Shown: positions 21,982-32,976, counted from the stretch's first letter. The stretch: DNA of 64,000 nucleotides from Astropecten irregularis (GCA_963971285.1 OZ020260.1:7288798-7352797); one strand, 5' to 3'. Made by a program: numbers and translations. Notes: generated from the letters alone by a model not told the origin.

Positions 21982-22405
21982 CAGGCTTCGAATTACCCAG
22001 GTGCACACGTGCACTGTGCATGTGGTTTTTTCAATGTGCATGTTGCTCCACCGAATTAAGTGCACGCCGTGCATGTAGTTTTTCCCAGCCTTTAATTTTA
22101 TTTAAGGTGTGTACTAGTTATTTGTAGTGCCAATTTGCCCAGTTTACCATGCCCATATTTAAGTTACATGTACATGTGTGTATTTCTTCTTGTAAAACAT
22201 TTCCTTCCAAACAAACTTGCAGTTCAGTGTACTGTACATGTGGCATACATGTACATGTCATGTACGGTATTTGCATGTACTTTTATTTTTTGACATACCG
22301 TAAGTTCACAGAATCAAGGTGCATGTAACATTTGGGAGGTGCACCTAAACTTTTTAGACAGCATGCACTGGTGCATGTGGACTTTTTTTTCTAATTCGAA
22401 GCCTG
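21982..22405. mobile_element. hAT-type MITE with exact 8-bp TSD CCTCCATG
   Basis: The ends CAGGCTTCGAATTA and TAATTCGAAGCCTG are a perfect 14-bp TIR. Exact 8-bp duplications CCTCCATG flank it (21974-21981 and 22406-22413). The interior is full of GTGCAC/TGCATG/GTACATG words (AGGTGCACACGTGCACTG). No coding capacity. Confidence 0.92.
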
Positions 22406-22597
22406 CCTCCATGTTCACACCGTCAGATCGGTTTTTATGCTCATTGTACAAGCTAGAATATTTCCATGCTGTAACTTTAGTATGCATTTGAATACCAATT
22501 CCAAACATAACATAAGAGGGAGCCCTTCTTAGCAACAAGCGGAAAATTTGAATTGATTTAGTTATTGATATAAGTGCACTGGTTCAACTACATGTAT

Positions 22598-22720
22598 TTA
22601 TAAGAAAGATTAGAGGCTTTGCATGGTGACAATTGGTATGTGGATCGGTTTGCGGAAACACCATGTAAGAATCGTTCGTACTTTCGCACTTCTCGTAAGG
22701 TCTCATACATACATGCATTT
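22598..22720. repeat. Dispersed repeat, empty site for the D MITE
   Basis: It matches 19370-19620 across GCATGGTGACAA and TTGGTATGTGGATCGGTTTG to CGTTCGTACTTTCGCACTTC, but lacks the 140-bp insertion. The uninterrupted target contains CAATTG. Confidence 0.8.
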
Positions 22721-23846
22721 ATATTACATTAAAGACTCAACAATCAACTAATTTCTTAATAGGTTGAGTACATAACTGGACATGCTGCATGTTTTTGTTT
22801 TCGTGGTTTTTTTTTTCAAATTGTTTGTTTTGTTTTGTTTTTAGTACTTTAATACTATTAACATTCAACTGTGAAAATTCTTTTAAAATTGGTCTTCACA
22901 TTTTCAAGAAAACAACAAATGAAAGTTTCTGGTTTTTTTACATTCTTATAATTAGGCCTATTTTTAGTTTTGCTGCTAAAGTGATGCGATCAAATGTGTG
23001 GGTTTTGAGGCATTGGGACCGGGTGCAGTCTTCTACATGAAAACAGCATGCCAATATATGGAGAAATATTCACACATAGATACAGTAGGAAGCTTTTACA
23101 TAGAAACTGAACCAGATTTTGCTTTCAGTCATTACTCATTCTTTACCATACCTTTTTAATAATCAGCACTGTGTTTCGGGGTTGAGAATTCTCTAACTGT
23201 ACTCTACACATAACAGTGATTTCAAAGTCTGAAAGGGCCATAAACATTGTATTGTATTGTGCATTTGTACAATGTACTATTTCTATTCATGGAGTAAGGA
23301 ACTCTAGATGGTGTATTGAACATGTACATGTATGGATCAAAGATAATGCAAAACGGACCAAAACGGGGTGTGCGCAAAGCATTCTGGGTAAAATTGTTGC
23401 TAGGGCACGGCCTGAGTGATGTACAAATCCACAAGATTACCCACTGTCCTTTGCGTGCGCAAGTGTAGTGCTGAAACAGGCTATGTTCGATAAGGTCCAT
23501 TGTACATCTGTGTACCGTAATCATTCTTCCTGTTACTACGCGCACTACACCCCTACAGACAACAATAGACTATCCCACTGGAACTTTTATCAAGTCAAGT
23601 CCCTTGACTAACAATGGGACAGTCCACTCAGGGCCTATTTAAGGGGGTTATGTCATTCAACAATACAAACCTGGGCATTTTTGGTGCTGAAAATCAATTA
23701 ATCATTTGGCTACTAGTGTACTACAAGTACCTTATTAGATAATTCACTTCATCCTCCAGTGCTGATGAAGTAAGCAGGGATCAATATATTTGTCAAACTG
23801 ATCATCGTCACCTGAGATTTCTCACTGCAATTGCCAGGGGACTCAA
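22721..23846. other. No gene seen
   Basis: AT-rich, with T-runs at 22800-22850 and no clear repeat or splice-bounded open frame. A palindrome-like CCCTTGACTAACAATGGGACAG near 23600 is short. Confidence 0.3.
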
Positions 23847-24322
23847 GGGGTCGATTTTACAAAGTCCTATGATCGATCGCAACTTGATTTTCAAAGGATA
23901 ACCCATTGTATCCCACGTAGGGCTGCAATGCATCATAAGTCCTAGACTCCTACGATTTATAGTAAGTTACCATGAGTTTGGTGAAATCGAACAATTGATG
24001 TCAGGGTCGCTTTCCAGGGGTTGAATTCACGAAGCCTTATGATCGATCGTAACTCGAGTTACGAAGGATAACCCATCGTATCTTATGTAGGGCTGCAATG
24101 CATCATATGTCCTACAATTGATAGTAAGTTACAATGAGTTTGGTGAAATCGCCCAATCGTCATCAGGGTCGCTTTCCGGGGGTTGAATTCACGAAGCCTT
24201 ATGATCAATCGTAACTTGAGTTACGAAGGATAACCTATCATATCCTATGTAGGGCTGCAAAGCATCATAAGTCCTACAATTGATTGTAAGTTACGATGAG
24301 TTTGGTAAAATCGACTCCTGCT
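23847..24322. repeat. Three tandem fold-back units (GATCGATCGTAACT type)
   Basis: Three ~160-bp units. Each runs from GGGGTCGATTTTACAAAGTC or GGTTGAATTCACGAAGCC, through ATGATCGATCGTAACT, GGATAACCCATCGTATC and GGGCTGCAATGCATCATA, to AAGTTACGATGAGTTTGG and TGAAATCG. A single copy with complete ends is at 35629. Shared TCAGGGTCGCTTTCC linkers show that the tandem unit includes flanking DNA. Confidence 0.75.
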
Positions 24323-24600
24323 CTAGTGACCTCATCCTTTGACCTTTTGGGGTCAAATTCACAAAGTTTCTCTGATATACCGAGTCAAATTCAAAGTAGA
24401 TTGCTATCCAAACTTTGCGAGGAAAATTAATTTCAGGAACAAATACCAAACTTTGTCAAATAAGTTCTTGTTTTTTCCTTGGCAGTGTTGAAAGTGGATT
24501 TAATATTCAATCATAACATTTTCAGTCAATTTTCATCAAATGAATAAATGAGGTAGAAAGAAAATTAAAAATAATTTTTACAATCATACAATATGGATAT

Positions 24601-24966
24601 TAAAGGCATTACATGTATCGTACTTTGGTAGCATACCAAAACAGAAAACTTCACAGATTTACCTATAACTTACAGGGTATAAAGATGGTAATTGTAGAAA
24701 CATACCGTTAAAATGTTCTGTCTAAAATGATGTATTTATCCAGAAAAGAGTAAAACCAATGACCAAAAACAAGTTTGATCTTCGGAAGATCAAAAATCCT
24801 GTGAAAAGGTCTAAAAATACTGTGGGCATTTTTCACTGTTTTCTTAAAAAGTGGGCACCGTATGGGACTGGATATTTCACAGATGACTGATACTGTATCT
24901 TCCTTGATATTTTTGCCCATGAATCTGTATTTCTTTGTGACAAAAACGTAGGAAATTACCTTTAAA
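24601..24966 (+). mobile_element. TTAA-type MITE, family A, copy 5
   Basis: From TTAAAGGCATTACATGTATC (about 24600) to ATTACCTTTAA, with CGTACTTTGGTAGC, CAGATGACTGATACTG and TTGCCCATGAATCTG inside. The left TIR has an insertion. Confidence 0.7.
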
Positions 24967-25539
24967 TGTACCATCTCGTCTACAATTGCCATGAATTGAG
25001 GAATGACACGGGCATCTAAATACAGAAACACGTGGATGCAAATTAGTTTAGAGACTTCTAAATATATTTGCCGCCTAATTTAGAAGTCTTGGCAGAAGCC
25101 ATGCTTTCTAAAATGATGTCTTCCTGATGCAAGACCGACTTGAAGGTTATACACTCACATGGGTCCGTTGGTTTGACTGCGTTCCCCTCCCTAAACCCCC
25201 TCTCCCCCCACCCTACACCCCTCCCTGCATAAGCACAACTGACATATTGTCTGCCATGGATTAATTGGTGTCTAAGTGGTGCCTTCCTTTCAGGCACTGC
25301 TGCTTGTCAGCGGGAATACAACAGTTTCTGTTAGGTGGCTGACTGGCTGGCTGGCTCCCTCCCTGAAACGTGCTGATCTCGTGCAGCTCAGGCTTGCCTA
25401 CACGTGGCACAAATGCAATTTCTTTCCTATGTTCCAATGTTCATTCAAGTGAACAATAGCCCATGCAGTGTGTAACCGGAGTCGATGGAGAATCTGCGTG
25501 GGCCAAGCAATGGCTGACAGCATCTTAGAATTTCATGTT

Positions 25540-26005
25540 CAGTTGAACGCCACTATAGACCTTTCTTTTTTTTACAAACATTGGCTCCTGGTTGGCATGG
25601 GCGGCCAAATGTTGCAAATCATTTCATCTTTTCAACAGACGGCGTGACCAATTTCAACATTTTAAAAAACTTTCAATAGCTGTACAAAATACACACCATA
25701 AATGCATGTATTGTTTCCATTACATTCAGCAATATCTTCCAATGCTTATGAAATGTTATGTACAAATTGTGTTTTTTTATGCCTGGCTTTGATGGCTCGC
25801 CATACTTTCCGCCATCTTGGTTGGCAAAAACTTGGGCTGTGACATTGCAAAAGAAAGGTCTATAACGAACACTGTTATATCAGACATTTGGCTATACCAA
25901 ACATCATCCTTGGCTCCCAATTTTTATGTACAATGCTGAATATTGTTCACTATAACGAACAATTTCTGTGCATCCCAGCATTTTCGTTATAGTGGCGTTC
26001 CACTG
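25540..26005. mobile_element. Element with TIR CAGTTGAACGCCACTATA
   Basis: The ends CAGTTGAACGCCACTATA and TATAGTGGCGTTCCACTG are inverted repeats with one or two changes. The interior repeats TATAACGAAC. It is interrupted by the MITE at 25558-25860. The outer flanks show no clear 8-bp duplication, so the class is uncertain. Confidence 0.65.
25558..25860. mobile_element. Nested MITE flanked by TATA (TA-type)
   Basis: The ends GACCTTTCTTTT and AAAAGAAAGGTC are inverted repeats, flanked on both sides by TATA, where the host element consensus reads CACTATAACG once. A TA (or TATA) duplication fits a Tc1/mariner-like MITE. A fragment of the same family (GCAAAGTCACAGCC, CCAAGATGGCGGAAA) lies at about 19890-19945. 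Confidence 0.7.
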
Positions 26006-26780
26006 TGCTAGGATAAAGGGGTGTACAAGATTTATTCTTGTAAAAGTACTAGTACTATCATACTTTGGTAAACTCAAGTGAAATGTTAACAAAAAGTTAT
26101 TATACATGTAATAGCAGTCAACTGCCACGACATGCCACGAGTGCAGTCAGTGGTTGTGATTCGCCAATAATGTCATATGTCATGGCGGCAAAAAAATGTG
26201 GGATGGCACTATTGTTTTTGGATGGACTCAGGAAAGTACATCCAAGACAATGTAACCTCATAAGGACATTGCTGTTAACTAGCCTGGGCCAGGTCCAAGA
26301 ATGGATGTATCATAGGGTCTTATTAGCAGAATGTTGGATTAACATAAAATTTCTCACAAGAAGGGGTGAGGGTCATCCTAAAATAGACGGATTCATTCCG
26401 CTGTCATTGATCTGCCTAATCTTCTGACCAGTTCAGGGCTTCAAAATTAACTCCTACGCACTCTCAAAAGGTAAGTGGAGTTTGTGCTATTAAGTAAGTG
26501 ATTTTTGAAATGTGGGCAAAGTTGATAGGTATTAGTGAAGTTTAACAAAAGAAAATTATGTCTTCTGATTAAAATGAAACTTCGTAGGAGTTCTTTTTCC
26601 TATAACTTAAAGGTATAATACATTATTGGTAAAGGTCACAGAACAGCACTCACATGTTGTCTAATCCAACATGTACTTATTACACACCTGTGAACATTTG
26701 AACCCAATCGGACATCTGAGTCACGAGAAAGTAGCAAAAAAAAAACCGACTCAATGTATTCGTCAAAAGCAGTAAACATC

Positions 26781-27118
26781 AGGGGCCAATTTCACGGCCG
26801 TGCTTTGCACAAACATTTGCTAACCATGAAATTTCTGTCTTAATATAAAGACAGGATTAACAAGCAAATTTCCACGTGTTGTGTATCACTTGTTAGTGTT
26901 CTGTGGATGTTGTTCGCTGACCATGAATATCAAATGGAATTTTTAATGGTGGTTTGTTTTTTTGGGCAAGACATTTTTGTGCTAAGTAATTTTTGTGTGC
27001 TTAGCAGCTCCATTAAAAATTGGCCCCAGATGAAAATTTGGTTGGCAATCCTGTTTGATCAAGGAAGACTTTTCATGTTTAAGCAAATTGTGTGCAGCTC
27101 TATAAAATTGGCCCCTGG
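26781..27118. mobile_element. Fold-back GGGGCCAATTTCA element plus extra arm
   Basis: It starts AGGGGCCAATTTCACGGCC. Internal CATGAATATCAAATGGA and GGTTTGTTTTTTTGGGCAA match the element at 49055. A first right terminus AAAATTGGCCCC ends at 27026 and a second, CTCTATAAAATTGGCCCC, ends at about 27116, so two copies or a duplicated right arm are fused. Confidence 0.7.
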
Positions 27119-27652
27119 TAGGTAAAAAAGGGAGCCTTGGAAATGGCCGCTATTAAAGAGAGGGGAACCAAAAAAAAAGTGACATTTGTGTCTCGGTCTG
27201 AGTTTCAGTCCACTAAAGAAGTGACCCTTCCAGTCACAGCCCAAGCCATCTCCCCCTTGGCCCAAGAAGCCGGGGGGCACTGGGACTCCCCTCGTGGAGA
27301 ATGATGAGCAATGGCAGGAAGGAAGTGGCAAATGCAGCCGTTTCAGGTCTCGGTTCAGCTGCCCCTACCTGTTTCCGATATACGACAACACCTGACGGTA
27401 GACATTCACATCTAGGACATACACTAGTCCATCTCTTTCTCTAGACTCGCCCTCCCCTCTCTCTTATTTTTACTCTCCAAACGTTACTGACATTTACAGG
27501 TGATTTTCTCTTTTCATCCATGACATTCTAAATACAGTACTCAAATAGTGGTTCACTTTCTAATTAATCAAGGTGATTCTCCCATGCATGGCCTGCCTTG
27601 TGGAATGAGCCACCATTGGATATTTTTGTTGTAGAAAAGGTACAGTACCGGG

Positions 27653-27798
27653 GCCGATTTCATAAAGCTCTGCGACGCGTCGCAACTCGATTTGCGACGT
27701 GTCCTAGCTGTGACGCATCGCATCTATGCGGTGAGTCCATAGAGAAAAGATGCGTCTTAACTCTGCAACACGTCATAAGTTTTATGAAATCGGCCCCA
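27653..27798. mobile_element. Fold-back element, GACGCGTCGCA subfamily
   Basis: GGGGCCGATTTCATAAAGCT to TTTTATGAAATCGGCCCC, about 146 bp. The arms carry GCGACGCGTCGCAACTCG and the centre has GGTGAGTCCATAG. Related copies are at 36102, 49782 and 50093. Confidence 0.8.
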
Positions 27799-27802
27799 GG
27801 AT

Positions 27803-27935
27803 TGGTAACATACCCATGCTGCAACCTGAGAACCGTACATGGGGAATCACTCACAGAGGATACGGCTTCTTAATTACGGTATTCAGGAGGTTGCCGGTTT
27901 GAATCCAACTCCGGTCAATTTTTTTTGGCTCACTT
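27803..27935. mobile_element. Chimeric fragment of the 442-bp element
   Basis: Core sequence in plus orientation (ATGCTGCAACCTGAGAACCG to GGATACGGCTTCTTAATT) is joined directly to a terminal-repeat piece in the opposite orientation (ACGGTATTCAGGAGGTTGCC, GGTTTGAATCCAACTCC). That order does not occur in the intact copy. Confidence 0.65.
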
Positions 27936-28239
27936 TTCAAAGAATAAGAAATTTTAGATTCAGTCATTTTCCCTTGTGGTTATTTGATGATTATATTAAT
28001 AAAAAAGCACATGTAATGGGGAAAACCGGTCTCTGAAATAATGAATCACACAGGCATGCAACACGGACTTTACAAAAAATGAGGAAATTCCAATCTTTAC
28101 AAGACTTTGTGCAGTGTTTTTCTATTTTCAAAGGCATGAACATGATGAAAAAAAACCCAGAAATCGACCGATCCAAGGAAAAGTTGCAGGCTCGCGCCTG
28201 AAAACAGCATGCTGTATAAAACAGGACTGGAGTGGGTAC

Positions 28240-28332
28240 CTTCTCCACAACTACACCCACTGACGATGATCCAAACCCGATGTTAATAATTATTTGGAAA
28301 TTTGGGAGCCTGTTTTTGATTGATGGCAGCAC
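28240..28332 (-). CDS. Candidate internal exon (31 codons, phase 0/0)
   Basis: The acceptor ACAACACTATCTGTTGTCAG and donor AAG|GTACCC bound 93 bp open in one frame only: VLPSIKNRLPNFQIIINIGF then GSSSVGVVVEK. The hydrophobic alternation suggests beta strands. Phase joins to the candidate exon at 31125-31154 upstream and to 21493-21640 downstream. The donor is weaker than consensus. The protein is unidentified. Confidence 0.45.
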
Positions 28333-28499
28333 CTGACAACAGATAGTGTTGTCTAGAATGAACATCCTGCCAGTTCTTGGCACTGACTTGAGGTTGGGAT
28401 GAGACTTGATTGGAATGGTCTTTAAAGGGCATACATGTAGAGCAAGGATATATATCTACATTAATAGAAGCTCAGCACAACATGAAAAGCACAGGTACC

Positions 28500-29640
28500 T
28501 ATTGTATTGGCTGTGGACAGATAGGGATGATAGGTGTGCAAGAGGGGTAATGGGTGTCTGGGAGGGGTGATGTGTCAAGTCCATGAAGGGTGATGGGTTT
28601 CCAGGAGGGGGTCCTAACGGGGTGGCAGTGGGCAGGAGAGGTAATGAGTTTCAGGAGTATGTGTCCAGGAGGGGTGATGGGTATCCAAGAGGGCAATGGG
28701 TGTCCAAGAGGGGCAATGGGTGTCCGGGAGGGGTGATGGGTGTCCAGAAGGGGTGATGGGTGTCCAGAAGGGGTGATGGGTGTCCAGGAGGGGTGATGGG
28801 TGTCCAGGAGGGGTGATGGGTATATCCAGGAGGGGTAATGGGTGTCAAGTAGGGGTGATGGGTGTCCAGGAGAGGTGGTGGGTGTCCAGGAGGGGTAATG
28901 GGTGTCCAGTAGGGGTGATGGGTGTCCAGTAGGGGTGATGGGTGTCCAGGAGGAGTGATGGGTGTCCAGGAGGGGTGATGGGTATATCCAGGAGGGGTAA
29001 TGGATGTCAAGTAGGGGTGATGGGTGTCCATGAGAGGTGGTGGGTGTCCAGGAGGGGTAATGGGTGTCCAGTAGGGGTGATGGGTGTCCAGTAGGGGTGA
29101 TGGGTGTCCAGGAGGAGTGATGGGTGTCCAGGAGGGGTGATGGGTGTCCAGGAGGGGTGATGGGTGTCAAGTAGGGGTGATGGGTGTCCAGGAGAGGTGA
29201 TGGGTGTCCAGGAGGGGTAATGGGTGTCCAGTAGGGGTGATGGGTGTCCAGGAGGGGTGATGGTGTCCAGGAGGGGTGATGGGTGTCCAGGAGGGGTAAT
29301 GGGTGTCCAGGAGGGGTGATGGGTGTCCAGGAGGAGTGATGGGTGTCCAAGAGGGGTAATGGGTGTCAAGTAGGGGTGATGGGTGTCCAGGAGAGGTGAT
29401 GGGTGTCCAGGAGGGGTAATGGGTGTCCAGGAGGGGTGATGGGTGTCCAGGAGGGGTGATGGGTGTCCAGGAGGAGTGATGGGTGTCCAGGAGGGGTGAT
29501 GGGTTTCCAGGAGGGGTGATGGGTGTCCAGGAGGGCTAATGGAATCCAGAGTGGTGACTGATGTCCAGGGGCAGTTATGAGTGTCCTAAAGGGATGGCAG
29601 TGTCCAGGAGGGGTGATAGGTGACCAGGAAGGGGGATTGG
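28500..29640. repeat. 20-bp minisatellite with higher-order structure
   Basis: The unit is GGTGTCCAGGAGGGGTGATG, about 45-50 copies, most regular between 28700 and 29540. Variant units (GTATATCC, GTCAAGT, GAGAGGTGGTG) recur in the same order 160-162 bp apart around 28821 and 28983, an eight-unit higher-order repeat. The long minus-strand frames across it (up to 283 codons, DTHHPSWTPITPPGHPSPLL repeated) result from stop-free units and are not genes. Confidence 0.92.
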
Positions 29641-30151
29641 GCATCTGAGATATGTAGAGGGAAGAAGGGGGTAGTTGGTCATGAAGGTTGACGTTCTTGT
29701 AGTGGACACCTGAGACAGGCATGAAATGACTACATTGAACAATTCTAATCCAGCATCTTGTTATTGCACATACCAAGATGTTGCAGGATATTGTGAATTA
29801 TCAAGTTATACATGTTCAAATTCTTCAATCATGCTCTGCACAAATCTACATGAGCAGAACTCTGAACTGTGCGTGGCTCTTCAGCGTACTTCAAGTTGAA
29901 CAGGATATCTCCAATTACAATATACTACGAAGAATTGTTTCTTGAAATGCAAGAGATTGAAACTGTATGCAAATACATGATAATCAAACATCAGTTGAAA
30001 ATGTACAATATTAAATTGGAATTTGGAGTGACACAACTTGTACTTGATCTTACTAGTACTTATCCAACCTATAAGAGCACAACCTTTTCTTTAACCCACA
30101 ACCTTGCCCATACGAAAATTGCTTTGCGGTAGACAGCGGTACCTACAAACA

Positions 30152-30400
30152 CGATGTGACATAAATTATACTCTTTTTGAGTTGTGTGGCTATGAGAAGA
30201 GCTGGTTAACTCGACGTTCCGGCCAGTATACTCTGGCTGTCAGGAGAATGTCTTCAGGAGGGCAAGGTATGAGTAAGGTTGTGGGTTAAAGGCATTGTCT
30301 TGAAATCCGCCTGAGTATACTGGCTGTTGGTTAACTGGCTCTTTTCAGAGCCACGCAACGCAAAAAGAGTAAGGTATAATTTATGTCTCACTGTGTTACC
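30152..30400. mobile_element. Palindromic element with histone-type stem-loop
   Basis: The arms pair from TGACATAAATTATACTCTTT at the left to AAAGAGTAAGGTATAATTTA at the right. Both arms contain GGTTAACT.G and AGTATAC.CTGGC sequence. The right arm keeps a perfect GGCTCTTTTCAGAGCC, while the left-arm copy is mutated. Phrases such as TAACCCACAACCTTGCC recur around it (30092, 30467). Confidence 0.7.
30337..30352 (+). promoter_or_regulatory. Histone mRNA 3' stem-loop-like motif
   Basis: GGCTCTTTTCAGAGCC followed by ACGCAACGCAAAAAGAG, so both the stem-loop and a purine-rich downstream stretch are present. There is no histone ORF nearby. Confidence 0.6.
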
Positions 30401-30551
30401 ACAAATCAATTATCTTCTTCTGCCATGCGTAGCCTTATATCAAATCTAACCTTGCCAATACCTTTCACTTAACCCACAACGTTGCCTTTAATCCACGACC
30501 TTGGCTTTGCCCTCAGCACACAATTACCTTGCAACACAACAACACAACGTA

Positions 30552-30890
30552 CCCAGCCCAGCCCAGCCCAGCCCAGCCCAGCCCAGCCCAACCTACAACT
30601 TTACCAATACCTTGTCTTTAACTACAACCTTGGCCAACCCAGTCCAGCCAAGACCAGCCAAGCCCAACCCAGCCCAGCCCAGCCCAATGGTCTGCCCTGC
30701 CCTGCCCTGCCAGGCTGCCCAGCCCAGCCCAGCCCAGCCCAGCCCAGCCCAGCCCAGCCCAGCCCAGCCCAGCCCAGCCCAGCCCAGCCCAGCCCAGCCC
30801 AGCCCTGCCCAGCCCAGCCCAAGTCTGCTCAGCCCAGGACAGGACAGGACAGGACAGCCCAGCCCAGCCCAGCCCAGCCCAGCCTGTCTC
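30552..30890. repeat. (AGCCC)n pentanucleotide arrays
   Basis: Blocks at about 30552-30590, 30655-30690, 30716-30830 and 30858-30890 are nearly pure AGCCC, with TGCCC and AGGAC variants between. The proline/alanine/glutamine-rich frames (up to 158 codons) are by-products of stop-free repeats. Confidence 0.92.
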
Positions 30891-31124
30891 AGTCCGGATT
30901 AGCCCTGTCAAGCCCATGTCTAACACAAGTCAGCCCTGTCCACAGCAGCTCAGTCTAGCCCAATCTGATGGTAAAACATCAATTGAAAAACCAAACACAA
31001 AGCACCAGAAATTGTAACTCAATACTAAACCCACTGGGATTCCTGCACGAGCTCCCCCATATATGTGTCACACCACTATTCACGAACAAAAACGTGCATC
31101 TTTGAGCAGGTGAAAAATAACCAC

Positions 31125-31154
31125 CTGTGCTCTCAGGGGCGTTGTCCATTCTGC
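31125..31154 (-). CDS. Candidate 30-bp microexon (phase 0/0)
   Basis: A strong acceptor (CCTGGTTTCCTTTCAG) is followed by ten codons AEWTTPLRAQ and the donor CACAG|GTGGTT. Phase fits between the candidates at 38484 and 28240. Another frame from the same acceptor stays open for over 50 codons (RMDNAPESTGGYFSPAQRCT onward), so a longer exon is also possible. Confidence 0.35.
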
Positions 31155-31199
31155 CTGAAAGGAAACCAGGTTTTAACGGAGATGGGGTAAAAGTCAAAG

Positions 31200-32630
31200 C
31201 AGGGATGACTGCTATAGTTGGTGAAGAGGGAATTCCAGATAAACAAGATCACCTGTGTGGTGCATCACCTGTGAGGTATAAATAGGTCCGCTGCCCCAAT
31301 TCCCTGATGGACCACCGACCCGCTGGAAAGGAATTAGGCTCTGCCGGTGTGCCGAGGGGGGAAGTTGGCTCTCATATTAACAAAGTTTGCACACAGGGAT
31401 TGCTGGCCGCACACCTGGACTCGCAAATTGACATTTGGTTTGGGTTAGGGGGATTGGTGTGAGGGGAAGCAGAACTGTGTGGATGAACCTCCAAGACAAA
31501 GAGGAAGGAGCTGTCTGTCGTTGAGAATTGGACACCAAGAGCTTGTCGCTGCGTACAAGGGAACGTGTTGTTCACTGCAGGGAAAGAGGGGAGTACGGAT
31601 TAAGAGGGGGAGGAGGAGCGAACGTGATCAGGAAGCCGTGGTAGAGGCGCGTGGGACTGGACTTGTTTTCCTGGAGAGAGGAAGTTTGGACTTAGTGCGT
31701 CCCTCTTCATGTAAACCAGATGGAGAATGCTGGCCAACTGTCCTGCCCGTGGCAATCTCGTTATTTGTCTCAACAGCCTGACAGATTCTGGTTTATGTCT
31801 CATTCAAAAGAGAGAGAGAAAAAAATGACGTCTAGAGAGAAAAGAAACGACGTCCTAGTAGATGATAAAGGCAGATTACAACACACAATCCATTTCAAGT
31901 CAATTCAAACACTGCATTGTATTTGTATCATTTAGCCTTCCAGAAAGATCCTGCTAGGATTAAAAACCTCAGACCCTTCTAGCTCTTCACACTCTTATAA
32001 TGATATTAATTTATCATAAACTCCTCAAAAAACGTTCTGCAACTCAAGTTTGAGGGATGATATCTTTTTTTGTTACTGATCTATGAACCATGAAACTGGT
32101 ATCACTGGAAAGCATGATTATTCCTCTTTACATTGATGCGTCATCTGTTATGCTAATGTAATCCTGGAATGTGGAGTCGTAATAAATATGACGATAAAGA
32201 TCCTGCTAGGATCGTAACATGACAGGCTCTCCTAACTCCAAGCATTTTGTAAATATGCAGCAATATCAAAAATGAAATGTTGCAAAATTTGTTGTTTTCC
32301 GTAGTGAATTCCCAATTTTTTTGAGGATGGAATGAGTTTGGAACTTGAGTTGCAGAACTTTTTTGGAGGGGTTTATTTTGCATTATGTCATAACATATGA
32401 ATGAACCTGATTCACAAGGGGGGGACAAATGGGTTCAGAGTCAATTCTCATTACTCAATCAATAAGTAAATGACATGAAATTATATTCCTTCATCCTGCC
32501 ATCACTACAATCTCTCTTGTACGATTGTGAGTGATGATTGACTGTAGGGTAAAAAATACACATACCCCGAGGGGGAGGGAGCCTAGACTTATTTCAAGCC
32601 TGTCTGCGCGGCATGCTACATGTCCATGCT
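31200..32630. other. No gene seen; AGATCCTGCTAGGAT fragments
   Basis: At 31946-31990 and 32195-32250 the phrase AAGATCCTGCTAGGAT followed by a CTTCTAGCTC- or CTCCTAACTCC-like tail matches the tandem unit at 63769 and the fragment at 7845. Region 31300-31800 is GC-richer, with open frames on both strands (100 codons plus strand) that I cannot support. Confidence 0.35.
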
Positions 32631-32635
32631 CATGT

Positions 32636-32976
32636 TTAAAGGTGATACCATACTTTGGTTTTTGTCAAAGAAATGCAGATTCATGAGCACAAATATCAAG
32701 GAAGATACAGTAACAGTCATCTGTGACATTTTCAGTCCCCTACGGTGCCCACATTTTGAGAAAACAGTGAACAAATGCCCACAGTATTTCTGAAGTCTTT
32801 TCAACATTATTTTTGATCTTCCGAAGATCAAAATTGTTTTTGGTCATTGGTTTTACTCTTCTTTTCAGGCAGAAACATTTTATGTTTCTACCATCACTAT
32901 CTTTATACCATGTAGGTTATAGGTAAATCTGTGGAAGATTTCTGTTTTGGTATGCTACCAAAGTATGACAGTACCA
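32636..32976 (-). mobile_element. TTAA-type MITE, family A, copy 6
   Basis: TTAAAGGTGATACCATACTT to AAGTATGACAGTACCA; internal landmarks present. The right TTAA is lost. Confidence 0.75.

Noticed and set aside
24960-25015. 56-bp minus-strand exon (ARVIPQFMAIVDEMVHLK)
   Set aside because: Its donor coincides with the conserved end of a family A MITE (AAAG|GTAAT) and its phase does not fit the neighbouring candidates.
26432-26470. 39-bp plus-strand microexon before a strong GTAAGT donor
   Set aside because: Splice sites are good (CTTCTGACCAG, AAAAG|GTAAGT), but 13 codons alone cannot be supported and no partner exon is evident.
27371-27470. Minus-strand exon ending at CAG|GTAGGG (GLVYVLDVNVYRQVLSYIGN)
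   Set aside because: The peptide is attractive and the donor good, but the upstream side is purine-rich with no usable acceptor and phases do not match.
28499-29776. Long minus-strand frames (136 and 283 codons) encoding Pro/His/Thr repeats
   Set aside because: The 20-bp unit has no stop in these frames, so openness is automatic; several frames are open at once, as expected for a repeat and not for a gene.
30482-30958. 158-codon Pro/Ala/Gln frame and a Gly/Leu/Trp frame on the other strand
   Set aside because: Products of the (AGCCC)n array read in different frames.
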